Origin: Wolfiporia cocos
Lineage: Eukaryota > Basidiomycota > Agaricomycetes > Polyporales > Phaeolaceae
Reading direction: 5' to 3'
Length of the DNA stretch: 64,000 bases
NCBI GenBank assembly: GCA_029448655.1
Contig: JACCLO010000036.1
Span: 50,080-114,079, forward strand
Below, in pieces: positions 54,949 through 64,000 of the stretch. Position 1 is the stretch's first letter, and each line of letters opens with the position of its first letter. The position numbers and the translations under genes are program-made. Below the pieces are notes generated by a model, which was not told where the DNA came from, made no database searches, and saw nothing but the letters and a program-made list of their open reading frames with translations.

Positions 54949-55567
54949 TGTCACAAGAAATTGTGGCGTCATTTTCCCCATTTTTCCATGTTTTTATGCC
55001 AAAATGCTGGTTTTTAGCCGCTCGTAGGACAGCACGTGCATAGGTAGATAAATGCTTTATCTTATCTAGCTACATCACGGTCTTTCGTCATCACTAGGTA
55101 ACAACGTCACCTTGTATTGTAGCACATGACTTGACTGCACACAGACCACACCTTTAGGGCAAGGCAGTTAGGTAGTTAGGGAGTTGCTGCATGTATATAT
55201 ACTTGGTGACGTCTGAGGTACTCCTCAGACTTAGTATCTCAGCCTAGGGGGTGTGTCCCCTGGCAACCTCTCAAAACCCTCTGCTGCCTGGCTTGAGTGT
55301 AACAGCGAACTGCATTAGCAACAAGCCCGCTGCTCTCTCCTTGAGGGTGGGGGCCTCTTTCAATATTATTCTTGCTTCACTCTCTGCTCGCTAGTCTGGG
55401 GGCATTGTGGTACACTCATGGGTTGTGACCTCAGGCATTCGGTGAGGCATCTCAATAGATGCAGCCTCCTGTTCTCCCCTTACGAGGATGGGGGCCCTGT
55501 AGGGCGGATATATAGGATATATAGGGGTTCCCCCGCTTAGGCAGGTAGCATGGTGGTTACCGTGTCA
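54949..55567 (+). repeat. Solo LTR, no exact TSD
   Basis: TGTCACAAGAAATTGTGG...TTACCGTGTCA, 619 bp, same subfamily as 6039-6641 (shared CTCGGCCTAGGGGG-like and CATGGGT blocks). ATGTATATATAC is followed by an 8-bp inverted repeat at 55211-55230 (GTCTGAGG / CCTCAGAC, loop TACT). Flanks are TAATG and TATCA. Confidence 0.75.
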
Positions 55568-55672
55568 TATCACAACATCTCAGAAGCCCAAGAAACTGTT
55601 CTAATACTCCCAACAAAACAAAGCTACCACAAGGCAATATCTAAACATAAGGTTTATCAAATTCCTGATCTA

Positions 55673-56011
55673 TGTCACAGATCTGGGACATTCTACGAAT
55701 TTTTCTATATTTTTACCTATTTTTCTGGCATTTCTACGAGCTTATTTACACTTACACTTGTAACCGCCCATAGACACGTCCATGTACACAAACAACACAT
55801 ACATAACATGCATGTCCAAACTAGTTACTCAGCGGACTAGTTCTCCGAAGTCACACCCCTTAGTAATATCCCAATACCAGGCTATGTCACTAGGGATGAC
55901 ATGGAATACCGTGTGTATCATGCAATGGGGAATACCCCCCTAATATAACCCTATACTCCTGATGAGGAGGAGCAGGCTATGTCCTGCCTATAAGATGCAG
56001 GTCACCATGCA
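55673..56011 (+). repeat. 5' part of an LTR
   Basis: It starts TGTCACAGATCTGGG and is related to the LTRs at 1714 (+) and 38631 (-) in its T-rich first 70 nt. Its 3' part is not found; the TRIM-like element follows at 56012. Confidence 0.55.
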
Positions 56012-56970
56012 TGTCATAAGTCTCAGTGGTCGAGTATGACACGGATAACTTATCACAAGACGCGCTGCGGACCCAATGCAACGTGCTTATGAGTGGCATA
56101 ATAGCCACTCCCCCAAAAGGGCTACGATAACAGCTCATGCTGCTATCGAGGGTCCAGCTATATCTGCAGTTCATATTCCCACGCTCGGCGCCTATTAGAC
56201 ACTCTATGGTGTAGGCCATGTATGCCGGCGCCACGTACGGGTAATGTACCCTAGTTATTGCTCCGTAACGTCTATGATATTATGCTTTCGCATTATCTGT
56301 GACATTACCCCCACTTCAAGGATTAACCGTCTCTGGTTAAGGAGATAACTTAGGCTGCATCAAGCCGCCCCCGGTACTAAGTATCACTTCTACTATGCTT
56401 TGTCATTGTGCCTGGTGAAGGGTACCCCCAATCCCTTATACCATTTGGCTTATGACGTGTGTGCCAACCTCTTGAAGGCCCGACTTACACCCTGGATTTT
56501 GGGTGCGGGTTAAGGCTATTTAATAGTAGTTTTTACCACGCAAGCTTTGACCAATCTTATCCCCTGATACCTTACGGTTATAGAGGGGCCCCATGATACA
56601 GGGGGTCACGTGGTGGGTACTTTTCCCTCAGCCGCCAGTGGTTCGGAAGCGCCCCAGGCAGTGGAAATATTTGCCACCACCCAGGTTCGAACCGGCGACC
56701 GGGTGAGCTGTTATTATATCACAAGACGCGCTGCGGACCCAATGCAACGTGCTTATGAGTGGCATAATAGCCACTCCCCCAAAAGGGCTACGATAACAGC
56801 TCATGCTGCTATCGAGGGTCCAGCTATATCTGCAGTTCATATTCCCACGCTCGGCGCCTATTAGACACTCTATGGTGTAGGCCATGTATGCCGGCGCCAC
56901 GTACGGGTAATGTACCCTAGTTATTGCTCCGTAACGTCTATGATATTATGCTTTCGCATTATCTGTGACA
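56012..56970 (-). mobile_element. Small TRIM-like LTR element
   Basis: Two identical 254-bp direct repeats (56051-56304 and 56717-56970) flank a 412-bp interior without coding. On the minus strand the interior ends in a polypurine tract (GAAGTGGGGGTAA) directly before TGTCACAG of the left repeat. It begins, 2 nt after the right repeat, with ATAACAGCTC, complementary to the predicted RNA 5' end (GAGCTGTTAT). CATGCA occurs at 56006-56011 and 56971-56976, so the element may extend left to 56012 with a 6-bp TSD. The 39 bp at 56012-56050 have no counterpart in the right copy. Confidence 0.75.
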
Positions 56971-56976
56971 CATGCA

Positions 56977-59299
56977 AGAGCTGCGGCCGGAAGGACTGCA
57001 CAAACATGGAGGGGTGATGCAATTGGAGGGTGCCAGCATCCAAGGTGGACAATAAGGGGGCTCAGAAATCTACTAGCGGCAACCCCCCCACACCTCATGG
57101 CAAAGGTCACATGGTCCAGGTCACCACAACAGAGATGTGGATCCCAGATGACAGTGACAACTCCATGGGCAACTCCACCGCCCATTCATCCGTGCGCATC
57201 ACGGAGGTAGAGGAACCACTGGCCAGTACACCGGCTCCATCAACAGCCCCAATTGGTCAGCCACCGAATTGGGGCACTACCATTATCCCATGGCATTCAG
57301 TTGCCCAGAAAACTCCTGACCATCCAGCTAGCGAGTCGAATTTTCGCCTTCAGCACATGTGAATCCTTGCCTATGTGTGCTGTGTACTAGTATAGTTGCC
57401 TGTACTGCTGACCTGCTTGTAAAAAATTGTGAAAATTTATATCACTATTACAAGAATCATGCATGTGATAAGTCCCGATCTTTCCAGATCTGGGTTGACT
57501 TGTGGGTCTATGGTCAGAAAGTGCAAGGCTTGGCTTTAATCGATAGTGGAGCAACGTTATCAGTCATCAACTCAGACTTTGTTGACAAACATCGTCTAGT
57601 CACCCACGATAAGAAAGACCCTTTTTGGATTCATAATGCAGATGGATCATACAACAAAAATGGTCTCATCAATAAGTCAGTTAAAGGATTCATGCAACAT
57701 GGCGAGCACAAGGAAAAGGTATTCCTTACCATCATGAAAATCCACAACCACGACCTTATCCTAGGATATGACTGGTTAATTAAACATAACCCCACTATGG
57801 ACTGGAACTCTGGCAGTCTGGTATATCGATGTGGGTCTGCATGCCCAGAAGCCTCAGAATCGTCCCCTGATTCGGAAGAAGTTGCACCCGATGACGAAGA
57901 GGACAATAATAACATCAGCAACATTTGGGATTCTGCGCTAGACACGATTGGAGATGGAAACCCTGATGATCCATTTATCAAGTGGATCGGTACCCTGTCC
58001 AATGAGGAATTGGGACTCCTCATGGGAATGGTAGGAGAAATCCACCAGAACAGACCAGAAGCTGCAACCGAAAAATGGAAGCAGCTTGTGCCTAAGGAAT
58101 ATTGGGAATTCGGCCCAATGGTATTTTCGCAAAAAGCATCCGAAAGGATGCCAACACGTAAGCCATATGATCATGCCATCAATTTAATCGAAGGCACTCC
58201 ATTGCCAACACTGGCCAAACCATATTCCCTCTTGCCAAAGGAAGAAAATTCCCTCCGTGACTGGATCGCTGAAGAAAAGCGAAAAGGCTACATCTGAGAT
58301 TCAAGCTCCCCTATGGCCAGCCCAGTATTTTTCGTTGCCAAGAAAGATGGAACCTTGTGCATGGTAATCAATTACAGGAAGCTGAACGAAATAACTGTGG
58401 ATAACAAGTACCCTATACCCCAGATATCGGACCTTATCAACCAACTCTCAGGTGCATCGATCTTTACTAAGATCGACCTGAGATGGGGTTACAACAACGT
58501 CCGTATCAAGGAAGGTGATGAATGGAAAACAGCATTCATTACTAAACAGGGGTTGTACGAAGCCATGGTTATGTATTTCGGTTTCAAGAACGTGCCAGGG
58601 ACTTTCCAAGCAATGATGAACGACGTCCTAAAGGATTTCATTGCCACCGGAAAAGTCATAGTCTATCTGGACGACATACTGATCTTTGGCAACGACTTAG
58701 CGGAACACCGCAAAATCACCAAGGCAGTCCTGAAAAGGCTGCGGGACAATGATCTATATGCCAAACCCGAGAAATGCTTCTTTGAAAAAAGTAGCATCGA
58801 CTATTTGGGTATGATAATTTCTAAGGGCAGAGTCGAAATGGACCCCTCGAAACTATCAGGAGTATTAGATTGGCTGACCCCAACCAAGGTGAAGGAAGTT
58901 CAAGCCTTTTTAGGCTTTGCGAACTTCTATCGGCGGTTTATTCAGGACTTCTTGAAAATTGTGAAACCCCTGACAACACTCATGAAGAAGTCGGAGAAAT
59001 GGCATTGGGATGAAGCACAGGAAGAAGCTTTCCAAAAGCTCAAGGCGGCCTTTACAACTGCCCCCATCTTACATATTCCGGACAAAATTCAGAAATTCCG
59101 TATAGAAGCCAACACATCAGACTTTGCGACTGGAGCAGTCCTAACGCAATGGTCACCAGATAGTTGGAAATGGAATCCTTGCGCCTTCTATTCCACAGGC
59201 ATGACTGCCCCGGAACGGAACTACAAAATTTATGACAAAGAGATGCTAGCCATAATTCGAGCATTAGAAGAATGGCAACATTATCTCGAAGGTCACCCG
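56977..59299 (+). pseudogene. Ty3/gypsy fragment: gag end, protease, RT, RNase H start
   Basis: The gag end (57030-57362) leads to a protease at about 57540 (LALIDSGATLSVI). RT follows from 58200 (LCMVINYRKLNEITVDNKYP, then VIVYLDDILIF), and RNase H begins at about 59100. A TGA at 58295-58297 interrupts the frame (..KGYI stop DSS..MASPVFF) and may be a C-to-T change of CGA. In RNase H the usual TDAS is ANTS, so the first catalytic Asp is replaced by Asn. No dUTPase lies between protease and RT, unlike the full-length element. An LTR cuts it at 59300. Confidence 0.9.
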
Positions 59300-60393
59300 T
59301 GACACAGATGGCTCTGTGGGACTCACCAAGCCAGTATCCTGCGATGAACTAGGCGACTTAGGTGAGGAAGAGGTTATCAGACGCAGTAGGAGGTAGGAGG
59401 TTCTTCTACGGCGTACGCCGAGAAGAATAGAACTGAAGTTAAAGAGCGCTTGGCTCCTACTTATATACATTGTGTCGGGAGGGCACGTGCTACTAGCTAG
59501 CGGTTGCCTTACCGGGTTATGTGGCTTTGCCAAGTGGCGAAGCTTTATCTTATCTGATGTTTAGTTACTCTATCTAGAATGGCCGTGGAAGGCCCTAATG
59601 GCCGACCCAATCGTAATAGAGGGATTATGTCTTATCTGTGATACTAACGCGGGCGCAGCCCGGGTATAGGTGAAGCCGGTTGCCGGATACCTTGCGGCAT
59701 AATGGCGATTGGCCGTGCTTCGTTGGATGACCAAGGCGAGACGCCGAGGTCGTTATGCCATTGGACGGGTAGTACCGTGGCATGTGTTACAGCCCGGTCC
59801 GGATGGTTACCGGGGCATGTATTGGTCTTAGCCGTGAGGCGAGGACCGGTGTTTGGGCAGCGCCGTGATGGCAGAAGCCCGGGACTTGGAGAACGCCGAG
59901 TCCGTGAGATGGCCGAGAAGGCCGAGCCTATAGCGATATTGCCTTGATGCTAATATAGTGCTATTTGGCCGTGTTGCCATTATTATGCGAAGGCGTGGCG
60001 CGCCTGAGGTGCCATTGTGATCAAGGATCTTATGGCGGTGGGAAGCCGGGAAGGCCGACCCAATAGTACAAGGCCGCGAGGCACTGTTTGTACATGTGGA
60101 CATTATTATGCGAGCGTGCCGCGCTCGGCCTATCATTATGATCTACGATCTATGACGTGGCTGGTCTTGCTCTGACGGGCGAGACCTTTATGACGTAGCT
60201 GTAACTATGCTATTGGACCGGAAGGTGCCGTAGCGTTATGTATGCTGGTCATGTGGTGATAAGCCCAGTTAAGAGCTTGTCGTGGTGGCAATGGGAGTTA
60301 ACCCGTAGATAACTTGTAGTTAGACGTATAAATCCCAGGTAAATTGCTATAATCGTAGGAAAAATGCTGTAAGCCCCAGATAAATCTGTGACA
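59300..60393 (-). repeat. 3' LTR of a minus-strand LTR element
   Basis: On the minus strand it starts TGTCACAGATTTATC at 60393 and ends CACAGA..TCTGTGTCA at 59300, 1094 bp. It is inserted in the RNase H region of the gypsy fragment; the left flank is ACCCG (59295-59299). A polypurine tract (GCGGGGGTAA) lies directly to the right, so the interior of the element extends right and its 5' LTR is outside the window. TATATAAG (minus) lies near 59470. Confidence 0.8.
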
Positions 60394-60463
60394 TTACCCC
60401 CGCTTTAGGTTTCATCGTCCCTGATGAAACTATTCCTCATTGTGTACGTCCCAAGAGCGGTAT

Positions 60464-60675
60464 AACGCGTGATGACGAAGTGTCAAATGCCGTTATGGTG
60501 CTGCTTCAATTTGTCAATTGAACAGGGATAAATGGGAGTTTCAGGACTTGTGGTGGAACCTGAGCGTGGAAGGCGATTTTATTCCTTATAGTGATTTGTA
60601 ACGCGTGATAGCGAAGTGCTAAATGCCGTTACTAGCGATTATCAACGCGTGATGACCGAAAGGTCAAATGCCGTT
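60464..60675. repeat. Three related hairpin units
   Basis: Units at 60464-60494, 60600-60630 and 60644-60675 share AACGCGTGA at the left and AATGCCGTT at the right. In between are complementary arms with a GAAG or GAAA loop: TGAC/GTCA, TAGC/GCTA and TGACC/GGTCA. Related arms occur at 61265-61286 (TGACA/TGTCA) and 61830-61844 (TGACC, GTAA loop). Confidence 0.7.
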
Positions 60676-63600
60676 GTTAGGGAGATGTAGTCGTGTTACT
60701 AGAGTGTGCTGTCATTGTGCATGCGGATCCTAAGAGGAGGGACTCTCCTGTTATCGCTGAAGGTGTTCTAGTGCCTTTTCGCGACCTTGGTCGGATTATT
60801 GCTTTTGCTTATGACGTTACTCGTAGTAGAAGGCGATATGGAAATGGTCATCATATAGTGCCTTTGAATCTACTTGTAATCTGTATCTCCAATAGCTTGC
60901 CAAGCGTATTAGAGGGTGCATTGTGTCGTTGTACGTATTTCGGATAGCATTGTGCGATATTCCTTAGAGTGAGGGCTTCACTGTTAGCTCTGGAGATTTT
61001 CTAGTGTCTCTTCGAGCCCTTGGGCGGATATGTTGCTTATGCGTAGTACCCATTGAGTGTGACATAGCGGTGCTTTTTCGACGTCTATTGCCTAGCGGTG
61101 AATGGGATTGCAAGTTCCTTCGTTCGCGTGGCGGGTGTCTTAGGCTTTGTGCTTGTACAGGGGTAATCCTACTTTGTACGACTTATGCGGTTTGAACGGT
61201 TATTAAAGGGCGTCGCCTTATGAACGTTTATGAGGCGTCGCCTCCCTAGTATCGCAAGTACTAAGCGTGTGACATTTGTCAATGCCCATTTGTTACAGGG
61301 GTTGTGTCCCCTAGTTAGATTGCTTCTACGTAGCGATCTCTTCGGAGTCGTAAGTTCCGGAATGAAGCTGTGCCTTCGTTGTTGTATGCACTTATTTATT
61401 AACGAGTAGGCTTCTCGTGTAAAACCCCATAGTATAAGTACTAATCATTGTGCATTATGGTCAATGCTTATGATTGTATTCCCTGATACTGTAGTGTCGT
61501 TGCCGTAGTGAGGCCTTATTGGGTAACCGTGAGAACATACATCCTTGTCAGGAGTTGTCTCGTATAGGTGTATCCCGTAAGGGCTGAAGTCCCATGGTGG
61601 CGATGACGGTAGTTTCCAATGTGCTTGTATGTCGTTAAAGTCGTTCTTCGATTGAGTATGACATTGTAAGCGTGGGAACTGGGATGATCGTTGGGGAAGG
61701 GTATATTTCGCTATTGGATAGATAGCTACTATATTCCTATTACAGGGTTGTCGTCCATATACGAATAGGACAGTACGAGCATGAATGAGGGTAATCGGGC
61801 CTCTTAGTGCATGTCGTTTGTTGCTTTAATGACCGTAAGGTTCATTTGTAAGCGTGGGATAGTGGACTTGTTAAGGTCCTAGGTGCGAAATTAGGGTTTC
61901 CACCCCCTCTTTCACGTTTGATCTCCCGATCAAACCTATCCAGATGGTTTTGGTTTTTAAAGAGGTTAAACCGCCTCTATACCCAGATAAGGGTGGGTGG
62001 ATGTGGGCCGAAGGTATTCTTGACGTATATCCATATACGGCTGTATCCAGTGTAGTCGCTCGCATATGCGACCAGATTTTTATACTAAGGTTTCCAAGCC
62101 CTAGTTTGTCGGAATCGAAGGGTTTTCCAGGCCCATATTCGATGTAGTGACGAGATGTAATCCTTTCTTGACGTAAGGATACAGATCCGGATTTATTTAT
62201 TACGCGTCTCGACGGCGTAGGTTTCCGTAAACCAAGCAATTAAATGATAACCGATTGCCAAATCGGCTTGATTGAATTAATAAGGGGGACTCCCTTGTTA
62301 TCTCTGGAAGTTTTCGAGTGCTTCTTCGAGACCTTTTGCGGACGATCGCATTGAGTTGCTAAGGTGTATTTTTCGAATTCGGTTATTCTCCCCACAGAGA
62401 AAAGTTGAATCGAAGTGAAATCAAAAGTGAGGTAGCTAGCCTCGTGACGAATTTTGCGATTGGCGTGCGAAATTGTCGACTTCAATACAGGGGGGGACCG
62501 GTTGGAAACCGGTGTAGATTCGGCGATTGTGCGAGAATGCCGAATGAAGTGTGATTCTAGAAGCCTTGCGGCCTCCGCTACACTTCAAGGGAACGCGTAT
62601 TAATAGCGTGTGTCCCTTGTTTTCCTTTCCTCTAACCCAGATTGCAAGATTCAATGAAGTAATCTTGTTGCGATCTGTTTGTACATGGGTGGCTGGTGGA
62701 AACAGCGCTGTACCCAATTATTTATAGACGCTTGTCAGACGTCTCTTCCCAATCGGATGGTAATTTCCTTGTCAGGAATTCCATTACCAAAAGGGGTGCC
62801 CCCGTTCTAAGGTTCTTTGTGACATGTGACCAAATGACAGATGCTCAATAACCCGAATCCCCTTTTCAGGAGCGAAGACCGAAGTCAAACGGGCGCCGAT
62901 AGATTAAGAATCTTAATCGACTTGGTACTTAGGCATTCCCATAGTAATAATAGTTATAAGCATATGTTTGCCAAGCGTACGCGATCCTACGTCGAGTAAG
63001 GTACTAGTATCGTTTTTCGATTGACTTATTGTACCTAAGACGTAAAAGGTTGCTTTATATGTACATAAGCGACCTTAACCAGGCTAGATAACCTGGGAAC
63101 CAGCAGGTGACGCAGGATTTCCAGAGGCGAATACAAATGCTATTGGACGGTTTCTAAGCTACTTTACAAAGTAAGTAAGCTACTAGGAGCCGCCACTAAA
63201 ACTACATATTTATCTACTTATTGACTGGGATACCAGGGTACCTGAAAGAGAGCTCATCATCAGCGATCAACGCTGAGTGGTCATGTCTAACACAAGAAGA
63301 ACGGGGGCATGGTTAGGGGCGCCCTTGTCAGGACGCCGCGCGGAATTTAGCCGACAGGTGTCTTCATCGAAGCGCGCGACTTCCTTCTAGAAAGAGAGTC
63401 GGTGACTGCCAGCGCTTGATAAGCTGGGTCACATGGTTGGGAATAGGATACACAGCCCATTTCCTCGTGGAGATGAGCTGGAAAGTGGTCGCAGTATTAC
63501 ACCGCGACCGGTCCGCGCTTTAGTGGTAAGGCTTGCCATCTATAGCCACCTGGGTGTCACATCAGGGCTAAAAAACCATCCGTCGATCTAAGATCGCGCA

Positions 63601-63713
63601 TTCACGAGCGCTCCACACATCAAGGATGGTGGGCAACGCCGCATGCTTCCGGTGGGGCCCCAACTCGGTTTAACCCAGGCTCGCACACCGAGCTGCCCGT
63701 AGGACTTACGCTA

Positions 63714-63908
63714 TTGGCTACCGCGAGTGACCTCGGCTGGTTTGGCCTTGCGAGCCGCACCACCTCACCACTTGGATTCCCCGAAGGAGATCCCAAGCGG
63801 GCCCCTTACGCCTGGGGGGCGGCTTTGGAAGATTCCCACACCCAACTAAGGGAATACGCCGAAGCGCATATCCCTATGGGGATCCTACTGGTAGTGTTGG
63901 GTCCCTGA
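63714..63908 (+). CDS. Short open frame, unknown
   Basis: The frame DLGWFGLASRTTSPLGFPEG, then APYAWGAALEDSHTQLREYA has a protein-like composition, but no ATG and no recognised family. It could be a gag remnant. Included because the surrounding 3 kb has nothing clearer. Confidence 0.2.
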   Translation: MATASDLGWFGLASRTTSPLGFPEGDPKRAPYAWGAALEDSHTQLREYAEAHIPMGILLVVLGP

Positions 63909-64000
63909 ACAGGGATTGCCAAGACAGGGGGCTGCGCGCACACAGGCAGACGGTCCCCTTTTCCCAATAGGCGGGTCTCAACCGCTGGCACCAGCAACCT

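Larger units (their letters stand above)
60394..64000 (-). mobile_element. Non-coding interior of a large LTR element (LARD-like)
   Basis: At least 3.6 kb follows the polypurine tract. I find no protease, RT, integrase or CCHC motif on either strand. Frames of about 80-120 codons exist (61871-62239, 62240-62485, 62436-62717, all minus) but resemble nothing known. It contains repeated small hairpins (60464-60675 and others). The right part (63400-64000) is more GC-rich and could belong to another insertion. Confidence 0.5.

Noticed and set aside
54944..55572. A TSD for the LTR at 54949
   Set aside because: The flanks TAATG and TATCA do not match, so the ends may come from different copies by recombination.
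56680..56715. A tRNA gene or tRNA-primed binding site (GGTTCGAACC, B-box-like)
   Set aside because: No tRNA acceptor or D arm pairs around it, and the T stem has a mismatch. The adjacent self-complementary site explains priming better. A tRNA-derived fragment is not excluded.
1..64000. CRISPR arrays, rRNA, prophage or bacterial insertion sequences
   Set aside because: None seen. The short introns, LTRs and gene families are fungal, and all repeats found are LTRs, hAT-type ends or hairpin units.

Overview
The window looks like repeat-dense genomic DNA of an agaricomycete fungus (Basidiomycota, possibly Polyporales; the order is an inference). The evidence is short introns of about 50-60 nt with GT(or GC)...AG ends, a basidiomycete FunK1-type kinase, an intron-rich MSH4 gene, and very many Ty3/gypsy LTRs, hAT-type elements and a MULE. 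No bacterial-type operons, rRNA, tRNA or CRISPR arrays were seen.

Layout. 1-15 kb: the 3' end of a Ty3/gypsy element whose pol ends in chromodomain plus dUTPase, then a dense field of solo LTRs, many with exact 5-bp target-site duplications (TSDs). They lie in and around a decayed MULE transposase gene, a non-autonomous hAT element and a Cys-rich host gene split by a solo LTR. 15-40.5 kb: a host-gene island holding a decayed HpcH/HpaI aldolase, a truncated NRPS-like adenylation enzyme, a possible Lunapark fragment, a two-exon orphan gene, a probable AlkB-like dioxygenase, MSH4 (26 modelled exons, including 8- and 12-nt micro-exons), a divergent unidentified gene, a long serine-rich nuclear protein with a coiled-coil tail, and a FunK1-like kinase split by a solo LTR. 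41.7-50.1 kb: a full-length 8.4-kb gypsy chromovirus on the minus strand (707-bp LTRs, 5 differences, TSD CTCCC) with gag, zinc knuckle, protease, dUTPase, RT, RNase H, integrase, chromodomain and a 3' accessory frame. 50-64 kb: two more hAT copies, solo LTRs, a small LTR pair with a non-coding interior (TRIM-like), a broken gypsy pol, and at the right edge a minus-strand LTR element whose interior shows no retrotransposon coding (LARD-like).

The most interesting signals concern the LTR elements. (i) An inverted repeat lies at the predicted transcription start of most LTRs, and its two arms change together between copies. (ii) A second covarying hairpin sits at the LTR 3' end. (iii) The full-length gypsy and the TRIM-like element each have a primer-binding site complementary to their own predicted RNA 5' end (Tf1-type self-priming). 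(iv) The full-length gypsy has a good -1 frameshift site between nucleocapsid and pol. (v) Three nested LTRs sit in the core promoter of a resident LTR.

Many conserved genes here carry one-base frameshifts, several in short homopolymers. This could be decay or uncorrected assembly error, so 'pseudogene' calls based only on frameshifts are provisional.
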